This document shows positions 28,984-40,098 of a stretch of DNA of 64,000 nucleotides, one piece after another. This DNA comes from Branchiostoma floridae (Eukaryota; Chordata; Leptocardii; Amphioxiformes; Branchiostomatidae): positions 426,679 through 490,678 of the forward strand of contig NW_023365758.1 in NCBI RefSeq assembly GCF_000003815.2, written 5' to 3'. A model generated the notes under the pieces. That model worked only from the letters and a program-made list of their open reading frames with translations, was not told the origin of the DNA and did no database searches. A program made the position numbers and the translations under genes. Each line of letters opens with the position of its first letter. The first letter of the stretch is position 1.

Positions 28984-30116
28984 GTCTGACGCAAACCTGT
29001 TCGCCGATGACACATCACTCTCAACCAGCAACCGATCCGTCCAACGTGTAGTCAACTCACTCAACACGGACCTACGATCCGTATCCAACTGGCTAACAAA
29101 CTGGAAGCTAGAAGCCAATGAGGACAAATGCAAAATGATGTTCATCACAACCCGCACTCTCCCTAGACCCCCTGCTCCAGTCATACTAGGCGGTAGTACA
29201 CTACAAGTTGTTACCAGCTACAAGCATCTTGGTGTCACCCTGACAAACACACTTTCCTGGTCAAAACACATTGAAACAACCTCCATTAAGTCAAGAAGAT
29301 ATGCTGGCCTACTGTGTGCACTGAGAAAGAAGGTACCAAAGGACATCCTGCTCAGACTGTACAAAACCATCACCAGACCTGGTCTGGAGTATGCTGACGT
29401 CGTCTGGGCGGGACTCACCAAGCGCGACGAAACAAAACTGGAATCAGTTCAATACCAAACTGCCAGACTGATCAGCGGACAACATGGACTCCCGTACCCG
29501 TCATACCAATCTCTGTACACCCAGCTATCCCTTCCATCACTGCAGTTCCGACGACAATTCCACACCGCTGTCACCCTGTACAAGCTCCTCAACGGTCACT
29601 GCCCTCCACACCTTCAAACCCTGATACCCAGAACCCGTGCGTCTGCTACTCAACTGAGTCACGTTACTCCCTCAGGAACAGCGACCACCTGACATCTGAA
29701 CTCACTAAGTCCACCAGAGGCCAGAGAACATTCATCTACAGAGCAACAGCACTCTGGAACACTCTCCCTACTGCTACTAGTACTCGCACAGCCACCTCCA
29801 CTGCTTCCTTCAAAAGAAAACTGTGGGAATGTCTAGGCAACCCTTACGCATGGTAAATTAGTCATACACGTGTATATACAGACCCTGACCTCTCACTGCA
29901 AATATTGTTGTCGATGATATGATGTTAATGTATACTCCATTTTAGATGATATGTAAGTTGCCCTACACCATGTACATATAAATGTTCTTTTTTAATATAA
30001 TAATATTTATGTATTGTTTATGTGTTTGTCAGCAGGGCTAGCCCTTTGTAATAGCCATAGGCTAGTTGGGCAGCCCTGGCTGTGTGTTCGTTGCAGCCAA
30101 ACCAATAAATAAATAA
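28984..30116 (+). pseudogene. Second CR1/L2-like LINE fragment, 5' truncated, with TSD
   Basis: It begins inside the reverse transcriptase at the catalytic box (NLFADDTSLS) and runs through the thumb and C-terminal region (for example YKHLGVTLTNTLSWSKHI and RPGLEYADVVWAG). The frame shifts by one near 29660 and continues to FKRKLWECLGNP and a stop near 29856. A 3' UTR with AATA repeats ends at 30116. The 11-base target duplication and the intact empty site in unit 3 (41782-41792) define the ends exactly. Confidence 0.9.
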
Positions 30117-30333
30117 ATGAATTTACAATAAAACCTTATTAGTATCAATGAATAAACCGATTAGTAACTACTGCTACTACATCCACAAACCGTGACGAAC
30201 ACCCATAAATCGTAACTAATTAACACACATACACAAGGATAAATACTCCAGAAACGTACAAAGCAAAGCATTGTGAAACTGTGACATCTAGTCCTTGTCA
30301 GTGTCCACAATTACTAGTAGTTTACATAGCAAT

Positions 30334-30605
30334 GCCCCCCTCCCCCATACAAATTACAAATCGATCACTATAAATTGTCCAGTAAACTAACCTCTGTTTC
30401 TGAAGTACTAATGATTTAGCAGACGAAGAGAATAAAAGAGAGTTAATACATGTCTTACCTACCGGCTGATAGTGTTGTTCAGTTGCTGAGGTGTTGAATC
30501 GACGTTGAAATGACCCCCAAATGGCAAGGAATGTGTTACCCGACTATTCAAAATGGCGGACACTCTGAGCTCGGAGGTGGAAGGTCAAAGTTCATATACC
30601 TGATG
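30334..30605 (-). promoter_or_regulatory. ZNF promoter module 7, exon 1 of gene 8
   Basis: Minus-strand order: CAGGTA (complement of 30597-30603), AGGTGGAAGGTCAAAG (plus 30575-30590), AAAATGGCGG (30550-30559), exon 1 end at 30459 (GGTAG|GTAAGACA), and the C-run (30334-30346) followed by AAATCGATCAC. The copy in unit 3 is module 10. Confidence 0.8.
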
Positions 30606-31523
30606 TAACCATATTGCCGGCCAAAAACACTAGAAACTTAAAATTCCCTTTATTGTTTACAGACTTTTGACGCTTTCTTAAAGATATTTATATAATTGCC
30701 TACTGTGTGTCTTTAGATTGGACAATTTACTTGAATCACGTGACGTCACAGAACAGACTTCATTGTGAGTATTAGCTAGAATGGCTTGGGGTTTATGAAT
30801 GCTCGATTGATTTTTATTAGCAAACTTACATTGTATCTAGACATTTTTACTGTGTATACAGATGGTATGCATAAAGAACATGGAAAAGTATCGCAAGCAA
30901 CAAAGTTGAGATGAGGGAACAGTTGACTTTATCTTTTTCCATATGATGTAAAGTATCACAATTCTATAATGACAAGAGGACATGAAATAGATACACTCTA
31001 ACAACGTTTTGATAGTATGTAAAAACATATAAAGTATAAAGTCAATGACAGCGTTATATCGACGATTCACCTCACCTCACCGGTCCCTTAGCCTCACCGG
31101 CCGTAGGGGCAGCACTAATACAAGATTTTCAGTTAGTAATACCAGTATCAATTATTACAATTGTAATATACAGTTTTAGAGGGAATATTGTCATCTGATT
31201 AAACCATACAATGTCTGTATGCAACAAACAATCAATGTCCATGGTTCTAGACATTAATATAACATAATATACAGGGCATGTTCAGATAGCGGGGGTGGGG
31301 ATAAACCGTTAAGTAAGTGGCATAGCCCATATGATTTAGATTAGAGGGATGTTGTCTTCACAGTTTGTAGTTATGCCACTCAATGAGTGTTCCATCCCGG
31401 TGATCCCACACATGTAGGGATGTACAGCGATCTGTTTTCAGCCATTTGTAGGTGGGCTTTCACCTGTATGTTTCTGGATAGACCCGTCAACCGCCCTATG
31501 TCTGTGGACTGTAAACTATACAG
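30606..31523. other. 3' UTR and flank of gene 5'
   Basis: Matches 14979-15605 and 15963-16790 of unit 1, without the hAT-like insertion. The segment 31400-31470 holds a decayed finger fragment on the minus strand. No gene is seen. Confidence 0.55.
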
Positions 31524-32537
31524 CTAAGAGGCGTGTTTGACCAAATGTTGGATTAAATAGCTCTTCCTTGTAGCAGAATAGCCACATTGGTCACAGTTGA
31601 AGGATTTCTCGCCTGTATGGGTCCTCATATGTTCAGATAGGTGAGACCTGCGAGCACATCTGTATCCGCACTCTCCACACAGGTAGGGTTTTCTTCCAGT
31701 GTGTTTAGCCATGTGCTGCTTTAAACTGCCTTTCTGTGTAGCGGAATAATCACACTGGGCACACTTGAAGGGCTTTTCACCTGTATGTGTTCTCAGATGT
31801 TGGGATAAACGAAGCTTCACAGCCGTCCTATAGTCACACTCTCCACACATGTAGGGTTTTTCTCCGGTGTGTCTAGCCATGTGTTGGTCTAAGTTACACT
31901 TCGTTGCTGAAGCATAGTCGCACTGGTCACACTTGTAGGGCTTCTCGCCCGTATGTTTCCTCATATGTCCGGTTAGGTGAGACCTGACAGCTGTCCTGTA
32001 TCCACACTTTCCACAGATGTAGGGTTTGTTACCGGTGTGTTTGGCCATGTGTCGGACTAAATCGCTTTTCTCTGCGGTGGAGTAGTCGCACTGGTCACAT
32101 TTGTAAGGCTTCTCGCCTGTGTGTCTTCTCATATGTTTCGATAGGTGAAATCTGTGAGCAGTCCTGTATCCGCACTCTCCACACATGTAGGGTTTTCTTC
32201 CAGTGTGTTTGGCCATATGCTGCTTTAAACTGCCTTTCTGTGTAGCGGAATAATCGCACAGGTCACACTTATAAGGTTTCTCACCTGTATGTCTTCTGAT
32301 GTGAACGATTAACGAAGATTTGTCAGATGTTCTGTACCCACACGTTTCGCACACAAAGCGTTTTTCGCCGGTGTGTTTAGTCATATGTCGGTCCAAATTG
32401 CCTTTCAATGCAGAAGCATAGTCACACTGGTCACATTTGAAGGGTTTTTCACCAGTATGTTTTCTTGTGTGTTTTAATAGGTCAGCATTTGAGTCTGTTC
32501 TATAGGCACATTCCGTACAAGCAAAGCGTTTAGCCAT
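31524..32537 (-). CDS. C2H2 zinc-finger protein 5' (337 aa, 12 fingers), head frameshifted
   Basis: The unit 2 copy of gene 5. It has twelve alternating fingers, all intact, with ending KHLVKHAS. The head has the same one-base loss as gene 5 (after MGDLPTVHSGT), so the family ATG leads to an early stop (TAG after 18 codons). A second change just before the SDHFPAQGG segment restores the frame for the last part of the head, but that part then has no ATG before it. The first in-frame ATG is 32537 (MAKRFACTEC). The fingers show more changes from gene 5 in the helices than in the framework, as far as can be judged by eye. Confidence 0.6.
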   Translation of the reverse strand: MAKRFACTECAYRTDSNADLLKHTRKHTGEKPFKCDQCDYASALKGNLDRHMTKHTGEKRFVCETCGYRTSDKSSLIVHIRRHTGEKPYKCDLCDYSATQKGSLKQHMAKHTGRKPYMCGECGYRTAHRFHLSKHMRRHTGEKPYKCDQCDYSTAEKSDLVRHMAKHTGNKPYICGKCGYRTAVRSHLTGHMRKHTGEKPYKCDQCDYASATKCNLDQHMARHTGEKPYMCGECDYRTAVKLRLSQHLRTHTGEKPFKCAQCDYSATQKGSLKQHMAKHTGRKPYLCGECGYRCARRSHLSEHMRTHTGEKSFNCDQCGYSATRKSYLIQHLVKHAS

Positions 32538-32795
32538 AGCAAGCCTGTCTGTGTATTCTGTTCCACCCTGTGCGGGAAAATGGTCAGATTCCACTCCGTT
32601 GTTTTTCCTCGCGTGGAATGCCCCCTTCCTTGTCCTGCTGCCTTCCCGTCTCTACTTTTTCGCTGCTGCTTGTCTGGTCCCAGAGTGTACCGTTGGAAGG
32701 TCCCCCATTTCTGAAACCAAAAAGTCAGCCATAATTTAAAGACAGGAAATAGTCCCATACTAATTGTAATGTTACTCATCAAACAAACACATGCA

Positions 32796-32796
<1 letters not shown>

Positions 32797-32837
<41 letters not shown>

Positions 32838-32950
32838 CATGCAAGCAAGCACACAAACACAAACACACACATGCACACATACATACTAGTAACACTAGTA
32901 GTAGTGAGTAGTACACACGCGCGCAAACACACACACATTACACACACGGG
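32797..32950. repeat. CA microsatellite in intron 1 of gene 5'
   Basis: Long interrupted (CA)n ending CACACATTACACACACGGG. Its right-hand edge is also found at 42295-42312, at the junction where gene 5'' was lost. Confidence 0.9.
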
Positions 32951-33246
32951 AAATTCATAACTAACAATGTTGCAAAACCCCTCCACCAAGGACAAACATG
33001 GCATTGGTACATGTAACGTTAATCCTTATCTATGACAACATGTCATGCATATTCAATAATTTGTTGTTGCTTTACGTCCATTTCACAGCTAGGCATGAGC
33101 TTACTAGTAGTAAGTTGTTCTTCTTTTAGATTGTACTTCTCTAGTATTGTACTACTATCTTCACTGGTATTTGTATCCTGGTACTTTACTCGTACATGTT
33201 TTGGCAGAGAATGCTTACAAGTCCTATATTTACGTCGTCATGCCAA

Positions 33247-33520
33247 CGCCCCCCTCCCCATAGAGATCGAACACTGACATTCAGAGACATTAATGTACGA
33301 ATGAATTAACAACGAAGAGAAGACAAGGCAGTTGCCCAAGGTTTTACCTACCGGTTTATGGTGCTGATAATTTGCTTATGTGTTCCATTCTCTTGAAACT
33401 GGCAAAACTGGAATCAAAGGAATGTTGCCCCCACGCTTCTCCGTCGAATCAAAATGGCGGACAAGCAACCTGACCCTAGCACTGTAAAAGGTCGAAGGTC
33501 AGAGTTGATGTACCTGATTA
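33247..33520 (-). promoter_or_regulatory. ZNF promoter module 8, exon 1 of gene 5'
   Basis: Minus-strand order: CAGGTA (complement of 33511-33517), AGGTCGAAGGTCAGAG (plus 33489-33504), AAAATGGCGG (33451-33460), exon 1 end at 33348 (GGTAG|GTAAAAC), and the C-run (33247-33259) with GAGATCGAACAC. Confidence 0.8.
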
Positions 33521-34099
33521 TCCCATTCTGTTTTAACCTATAAAAACATTATCACTGATCAAAACAGTTTCAAAACAGTTCTTGGCTTGTCTTCAAAACG
33601 TATGGACTACAAGATGTGTGTATGACTTCTCACATACACGGTGCTTTCTTGTTATATATTTCTATCACCCTCTGTGCACATAGATGACATGCATAAACAA
33701 CATTTGCAAGCATCAAAGAAAGTTTTATTTTTCCTTCTGATATGAATTATCAGATTGCTCTGATAAAAGTGTTTGAACTAAATATAACGTATAAGCGTTT
33801 TGCTAATATGTAACAGCGAAATATAGTAAAAAAGTCAATCACATTGTGTTTAATATATTGACGTTTGGCTAGCTTTAAGTAAACCTATATTTTCAGATAA
33901 AGATATCAGTATCAATTCTTTCTTACAGAAGTAATACATAGTTTTATATAGGTAATTGTCATCAGATTTTGACATGCAATATCTATATTTGCAATAGTAA
34001 CATTCAAGGGAATTAGTTAATAGATATGGTATATACAATGGGCGTTCGCAATGCTGGGGGCCTAAATGGAAAGGCAGTGGTAAATCTCACAGTGCATAG
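33521..34099. other. 3' flank of compound gene 6'/7'
   Basis: Nearly identical to 18771-19300. A minus-strand AATAAA at 33729-33724 is the probable cleavage signal. No gene is seen. Confidence 0.5.
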
Positions 34100-34346
34100 T
34101 AGGGGTGGGTACCGGTACAAAAACCGTTTTTTCTTGTTCAACCGGTCCGAAAAACCGGACCTGAAAAATCAGCTTTCCCTAAGAAAATAACAAGAGTAAA
34201 GTAAAGGAGTGTTGATAGTCATTTTACCAAGTTTCTACAGTCAAACTTGGCCTAAGTTAACAGAGGCATTGGTGTTGTTTACACAAAGATCCTCTTCACC
34301 TGGACCGTACCTGTATCTGAATTTTCTGTACCGGTCCCCACCCCTA
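34100..34346. mobile_element. hAT-like MITE (TAGGGGTGGGTACCGG ends, 247 bp)
   Basis: The termini are TAGGGGTGGGTACCGGTACA and an almost exact complement ending CCCACCCCTA at 34346. The 8-base target copies GTGCATAG (34092-34099) and GTGCGTAG (34347-34354) differ by one base. An 8-base target and TA-GGGG ends fit hAT. Other copies: 19330-19612 (left end lost) and 44267 onward, where the assembly gap lies inside the element. Confidence 0.85.
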
Positions 34347-34647
34347 GTGCGTAGTATATCGACAATGATTTAGAATATAGCGGATCCTAATAGACAGCAT
34401 TATAGCCTCTAGTTATGCCACTAAATGAAAGTTCTATCCAGGGAATCCGCCCTCGTCACACATGTAGGGTATTTTGGCGGTCTATTTGCCCATTTTTCAA
34501 TCGTTTGCTTGCATCATAAGTTGAGGTCCAACTAATTTTTCGAGAATAGTCGCACAAATCACGTTCAACTTTTCAACTGTATTTTGCAAATGTCAGGATA
34601 TGTTAGACTTGTCAACTGCCCTGTATCAGCAACTGTCAACTGTATCC

Positions 34648-35076
34648 CTAAGAAGTGCGTTTGACCAGGTGTTGGTTCCAAAGTTTTTTGTTGTAGCAGA
34701 CAAGTTGCGTTGGTCACATTTGTAGAATTTCTCGCCAGTATCTCTCCACATACTAGTGTGTCGGGATGGGTACAACCTTTGAGCTGTCCTGTATCCGCAC
34801 TCTCAACACATGTCGGGCTTGTCTCCGGTGTGTTTAGCCATGTGTCTGTCTAAAAAAAAAGCCTTTAACTGCAGCAGAATAGTCACATTTGTATGTGTCC
34901 TCATATGCCTTGATATGACCTGTACGAAGTTTTGTATCCGCACTCCCCACACATGTGGGGCTTCTCTCCGGTGTGTTTAGCCATGTGTCGGTCTAGAACG
35001 TCCTCTAATGCCGTTGAGTATCCGCACTGATTACAATTATAAGGTTTCGCGCCTGTATGGATTCTACTGTGATCAA
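34648..35076 (-). pseudogene. Decayed extra fingers beyond the stop of gene 6'/7'
   Basis: Counterpart of 19930-20423. Pieces of three to four fingers (for example CGYSTALEDVLDRHMAKHTGEKP) in changing frames end with the family terminus at TAG 34650-34648. A run of A/T near 34852-34860 interrupts one linker. Confidence 0.65.
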
Positions 35077-35954
35077 TTAGTTGAGACATGCGGGCGGTTG
35101 TGTACTCTCTACATGTTGGGTTCTGCCATGTGCTGTAGCCATGTGCTGGTCTACATTGCCTTTCCATAAAGCAGAATAGTCGCACTGGTCACACTTATAC
35201 AGTTTCTCACCAGTATGCATTAACATATGTTGCGAGAGGCTGGACCATAAAGCCGCACGGTATCCGCACTCACCACACATGTAGGGTTTTGTGTGCGTTC
35301 TCATATGTACTTTTAAGGAAGACTTGGCAGCCGTCCTGAATCCGCACTCTTCACACACGTACCGTTTGTCTTCGGCGTGTTTAGCCATGTGCTGACCCAG
35401 GTTGCTTTTTGATGCTCCAGAATAATCGCACTGGTCACACTTGTAGGGTTTCTCGCCCTTGTGTCTTCTCATATGTTCCGTTAGGTGAGACTTCATAGCA
35501 GTCCTGTATTCGCACTCTCCACACTTGTACGGTTTTTCGCCTGTGTGTTGAGCCATGTGATATTTAAAAGTACTTTTTTCTGCAGCAGAATAGTCGCACC
35601 TGTCACACTTAAAGGGTTTCTCGCCGGTATGTCTCCGAGTGTGTCTCACGAATTTATCCTTTTTGGCTGTCGTGAAGTCACATTCCGTACACTCGAAGTG
35701 ATGGTCCTCGGTACGTTTCACCTTCACCCTGTCGATCTGCTCTTTTCGATCCTGTGCGGAAGGATGAGAAGAAGATTCTTCTCGTCCACGTTTTTTGGTG
35801 TTTTTGTTGATCGGCCATGGGATATGACGAAAGTCCTCCCCTTCTTTGTCCTGCTGCCTTTCAGTGTCCAAATTTTGGTTGATGCTTGTCTCCTTCCTAG
35901 TTTGTACGGCTTGCTGTTCGTCCATAGCAATGTCACAGCTTCTCTCGTCCATTT
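35077..35954 (-). CDS. Second coding exon of compound ZNF gene 6'/7' (type II head, 7 fingers)
   Basis: The unit 3 copy of 20424-21301, with the same exon start (TTTCAG|AA-ATGGACGAG at 35954), same length (878 bases to the stop), same seven fingers, same missing even finger and same frameshifted end (PPACLN). The head differs at scattered residues (QAVQTRKETSINQN). The basic KNTKKRGREE stretch is kept. Joined to the exon at 36695-37661 it gives an open frame of 614 residues. Confidence 0.7.
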
Positions 35955-36694
35955 CTGAAACAACAGGGAGTCATTCAAAATGAAATATAACAATTGACCG
36001 TAGGTAACATACTCTGTAACGTTATCATAGTTTCTATGTCGGTTGTGTTGTCTTCTGTTGTGTGTGACAATGTAGGTGTTGTGTTTATATCGCATACAGA
36101 ACACATCACCTCGACTTATACCAAAAACATATCTCTTGGCTGGACTTCGCGAACGAAGATCATCTAGGGGTTTGGCCCACGTCGGCCACATGCTCGTTGA
36201 CGGCCAGTCAGTCACCAAATACGTACTTTAAAGCTAACGTACCTATTGCTGTCCAATGCAAAACAAAATCCTGTGCGCATTAACATCAAAATCAGGGTCT
36301 GAAAAGAACGACACCAAATGAAACTATTCGAAATTGTCAGGAATACCTCAAGCAGCTGGTCTACGACGCCAGCTGTTGTCGTTATATCAAACATAATACC
36401 ACGAACATCTGTTCAATTACGTTTAGGGTTTCCTCTATCGCAACAGCTGTTATGTATATCAGGCAGCACATAACCCACCCTATCTGGTAGGAGACAAGCT
36501 GATTACGAAACACCGAAACCACATTGCCTGGTCCACAATACCTAAAAGGGGTGATTTCTGAAATTATGACATCGAGTATAACAACAGATACCGCGAAAAA
36601 AAGAACGTGCATCATCGCGCAACTGAGTGCAGACGACATGCCAAACCACACACTAGTAGTAAAACAATCGATGCAAAGAAAGACGGTTTCTCAC
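35955..36694 (-). other. Predicted phase-1 intron of gene 6'/7'
   Basis: Donor CATACAG|GTGAG with the intron starting at 36694; acceptor TTTCAG at 35955. It is shorter than the unit 2 intron (740 against 1029 bases), the missing part corresponding to about 21530-21790. No promoter module inside. Confidence 0.65.
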
Positions 36695-37661
36695 CTGTAT
36701 GTTTTCTCATATGTACGCTCAGGTAAGATCTGTTAGCCGTCCTGAATCCGCACTCTACACACAAGTAGGGTTTTTCTCCGGTGTGTCTAGCCTTGTGTCG
36801 GTCTAAAGCGATTTTATGTGCAGCAGAATAGTCGCATCGGTCACACTTGTAGGGTTTTTCTCCGGTGTGTTTAGCCTTGTGTCGGTCTAAATTGCTTTTC
36901 TGTGCAGCAGAATAGTCGCACTGGTCACACTTATAAGGTTTCACACCTGTATGTCTTCTCATATGTACCTTTAAGGAAGACTTGGCAGTCGTCCTGAATC
37001 CGCACTCTCCACACACGTACCGTTTGTCTTCGGCGTGTTTAGCCATGTGTTGACCCAGGTTGCTTTTTGATGCACCAGAATAATCACACTGGTCACACTT
37101 GTAGGGTTTCTCGCCAGTGTGTCTCCGCATATGCTCGGTTAAGTGAGACTTTTGTGCGGTAGAATAGTCGCAATAATCACATTTATAAGGCTTCACACCT
37201 GTATGTGATCTTATATGCTCGGCTAGGCGGGACCTGTTATTAGTGGAGTATCCGCACTGTCCACACATAAATGGTTTGTTTCCGGCGTGATTGGCAAGAT
37301 GAATGTTTAGAGAATGTTTATGTGCAGCAGAATAGTCGCACTGGTCACATTTGTAGGGTTTCTCTCCAGTATGCCTCCGAGTGTGTATGGATAGCTTAGT
37401 ACTTGTGGTTGCCCTATAGTCACATTCCGTACACGCAAAAGGTTTATCCGCAGTACCTTTCATCGCAAGCCCGTCCGTGTGCTCTGTTACACCCTGTGCT
37501 GGAGGATGGTCGGATTCTTCTTCGCACTTTACCTCGCAAGGAATGCCCCCTTCCTTGCTCTGCTGTCTTCTCGTGTCTAATTTCTCGCTGCTGCCTGTTT
37601 CGTTTCGAAAGGGTACAGCTGGGTGATCATCCACAGCAACCTCGCTGCTTCTCTGGTCCAT
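36695..37661 (-). CDS. First coding exon of compound ZNF gene 6'/7' (9 fingers)
   Basis: Copy of 22331-23297: ATG 37661 after acceptor CCTTAG, gene-3-type head, and nine fingers with the same chimeric finger 4 (CDYCDYSTAQKS...HLTEHMRRH). The exon from acceptor to donor is 969 bases, as in unit 2. It differs by a few residues (for example LNIHLANH against LDIHLANH, GQHMAKH against DQHMAKH). Confidence 0.8.
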
Positions 37662-37799
37662 TTCTAAGGAAAAAAAAATCAAAATTGAACGATAAAAGAA
37701 CATATCCGCACTACTATTATCTATGCTGACCGTGGTGTCCTGAAGCAATTGTACAAATAAAATATTCGGATCCTAGATCACACATAGATATACAAAAAG

Positions 37800-37910
37800 A
37801 TGCACAAACACACAAATGCACACACACACTCAGACGCGCGCGCGCACACACACACACACACACTTAGGCACACACTCAGACACACACGCGCACACACACA
37901 CATACACGCG
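37800..37910. repeat. CA/CG microsatellite in intron 1 of gene 6'/7'
   Basis: (CA)n with CGCGCG interruptions, expanded relative to the unit 2 tract at 23455-23512. Confidence 0.85.
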
Positions 37911-38524
37911 AAGAAATGCGTGACTAATAATTCAGCAAGACCCCCTCCCCCAATATACAAATCTTTCAGAATTTTTTCAATCCAAAGAGTTATCAAAACG
38001 TGGCCTTGTTTAGTTTCATTTGATGTATTTAAATAAATCTCGCCACTGGGGTGCTTTTCAATGTGCTTTGCGTTAAAAAACAGAAAACAAAGGCCCAGAT
38101 CAACTAAGTACATCGATGATTAAATCATTGTAACACAACAAAACAATAGAATATAAACAACAAATTAAGTCAATAAAGTGGATATTGGAATTAGAATATC
38201 AAAGACTATAAAACAAAATAAACAGTAGTGACCAAACATTCCTGGTTATACATAGCAAATTTTGTTAACATAATAAATGAAGTAAATAAAATTGGATAAT
38301 GGAATTTGAATATGAAGGTCTATAAAACAAAATAAACAGAAGCGGCGAGTAATTCCTGCTTATATATAGAGGAGCTTAAAATAAATGCAATATTTTGGCC
38401 CCAATATTGACAATATTCTTGAGAACAAAAAATTGACGCAACTGATATACACAGCAACTTTTAAGCATATTTGCTTCATAATTTCATTAAATAATAATGC
38501 CTTTACGTCGTAATGGCTTCTAAT

Positions 38525-38829
38525 GCCCCCCTCCCCCTTAAACTCTACTCTACTCTACTCTACTCTACTCTACTCTTAATAATCGATTACTATTTTCCCA
38601 GGAAGGAAGCAGCTGTTTCTGAAGTATTTCAGAATGAATTAGCACACCCAGGGTAGAACGGTAGTTAACACAGTTCTTACCTACCGATTGATGACGTTAC
38701 TTGATTGCTGAGGTGTTGAATTCTTCTGAAAATGCGTCAAACTGGAAAGGAATGTTGTCGTCCGACAAATCAAGATGGCGGACACGCTGATCGCTGAAGG
38801 TCAAAGGTGAAAGTTGGCATACCTGATTA
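38525..38829 (-). promoter_or_regulatory. ZNF promoter module 9, exon 1 of gene 6'/7'
   Basis: Minus-strand order: CAGGTA (complement of 38819-38824), AAGGTCAAAGGTGA on plus (38797-38810), a direct repeat spaced by one base, AAGATGGCGG (38772-38781), exon 1 end at 38681 (GGTAG|GTAAGAA), and the C-run (38525-38537). A CTACT pentamer tract (38541-38575) separates the C-run from its usual TAATCGATTAC partner. Confidence 0.75.
38541..38576. repeat. CTACT pentanucleotide repeat
   Basis: About seven tandem CTACT units inserted between the intronic C-run and the ATCGAT element of module 9. Absent from module 6. Confidence 0.9.
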
Positions 38830-38866
38830 CCCACTACAAAGTGCCAGTTTATCGAATTGGGCCATG

Positions 38867-38993
38867 TCTATTCTCCAAGCAGATGTTGGGTCGCGGAGAT
38901 AGTAGTGGTCGGGATTTTTTCACCGAGCTGGTAATTTTTTGTCCTGACCACTTCTGTCCCCGTGACCCAACCTCTGCTTGGAAAATAGACTAG
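38867..38993. mobile_element. Foldback MITE (CCAAGCAGATGTTGGGTC ends)
   Basis: The left arm (38867-38915) and right arm (38941-38992) are inverted copies with a few mismatches: CCAAGCAGATGTTGGGTC against the complement of GACCCAACCTCTGCTTGG. The loop holds CACCGAGCTGG. It has no coding content. The copy at 24861-24930 keeps only the inner arms. Confidence 0.75.
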
Positions 38994-39189
38994 GTCGAGG
39001 CCGTATGACAGAAAAGTATGCACTAGTATATCGCAAATATCTCCCGAGAAATACACGGTGTGACCTATAGTATAGTCGTAGCGATATCGATGACCCATTC
39101 CATGTTGAATGCCTTGTTCGAAAAGTGAACTTTATTTCGTTTTAGGGTTCCCCGCCTTGCCAGTAGTGTACTAACAGGCAAGTGCCTTC

Positions 39190-39395
39190 GGAACCTACAT
39201 TTAACATCCTATCCAAGGGACGGCCCTAACCGAAGCTCACAGACGGCCCTAACAAAAACTCATTTTCACTTGAGTATGGTGAAGAAAGTGTCTTTCCCAA
39301 GGGCACAAGATCGGCGGCACATCAACGGATTTGAACCCCAAACCTCTGGGTTATGAATCGAACACCCTGCCTATTGCGCCACAAGACCCAACTAA
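39190..39395 (-). mobile_element. SINE (tRNA-headed family), unit 3 copy
   Basis: Almost identical to 25108-25322, with the same end points, so it was duplicated with the cassette. Confidence 0.75.
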
Positions 39396-40098
39396 TCTAA
39401 ATCTAGCTAGTTAAGCTAGCATTTGCAGTTACTACCTGTAATATAAGCATCAATTCGTTATTACAGCAGTTATACATCTTTTAATACTGAATACATGTGC
39501 TTCCGTAAGGTAGATAGTATATACTAGATACGACATCTATGTTAATAACAACAACTGTCAATAAATACGGTCAGAAGGTTTGAGGCCTAAACTCAAAGGA
39601 AGCGGTCTAACGCACATTTCAGAGTATAACCGCGATGGCCAAAACAATTGATGCATATTAATAATACAATGTTTTATTTGCAAAATCATGCCCGAGGGCT
39701 AATTGCATATACAGTCTCAAGGAATAAGAGAAGTAGTAGTAGTAGAGTGATACATAAAACTAGTGACTAATCAACTACATTTTGTATATAATACTATGAA
39801 TACTTTTGTCGGGTTTGACTTCTTCTTTGAAGGCAGTGGTTAATAAACTGTCCCACGTTCTGTATGATGGTGATATTTTGTGCTTTTAATTAATAGACGC
39901 TCTATATATAACTTCCATCCCACACTCCTCACACACGTAGCTTTTTTCAACAGTTATTTTGACCATGTGTAGGTCTAAATTTCGATGAAGCAGAATTAGA
40001 TAACATTCATCACATTTGTGTTTCAGTCTTCACCTGTCCCTTTTTTATGTGTACTGACGGATAGTTTAGAAATGAATCCGCGACTCTCAATTGTATCC
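39396..40098. other. 3' UTR and flank of gene 8'
   Basis: Nearly identical to 25323-26024, including the AATAAA on the minus strand (39678-39673), the GTA tract and the decayed finger fragments around 39920-40050. Confidence 0.55.

Larger units (their letters stand above)
18780..33530. repeat. Tandem segmental duplication, cassette unit 2
   Basis: The order is [two-exon ZNF gene, module 6] - [8-finger gene, module 7] - [12-finger gene with frameshifted head, module 8]. The whole order, including introns, spacers and SINEs, recurs in unit 3 (33530-43675). It recurs more distantly in unit 1 (about 9.4-18.77 kb), where gene 3 takes the place of the two-exon gene. Unit 2 is longer mainly because of two LINE fragments at 27204-30116. 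Confidence 0.8.

Noticed and set aside
33130-33240. Short frames downstream of the CA repeat in intron 1 of gene 5'
   Set aside because: They are intronic, short and not conserved in frame between units 2 and 3.
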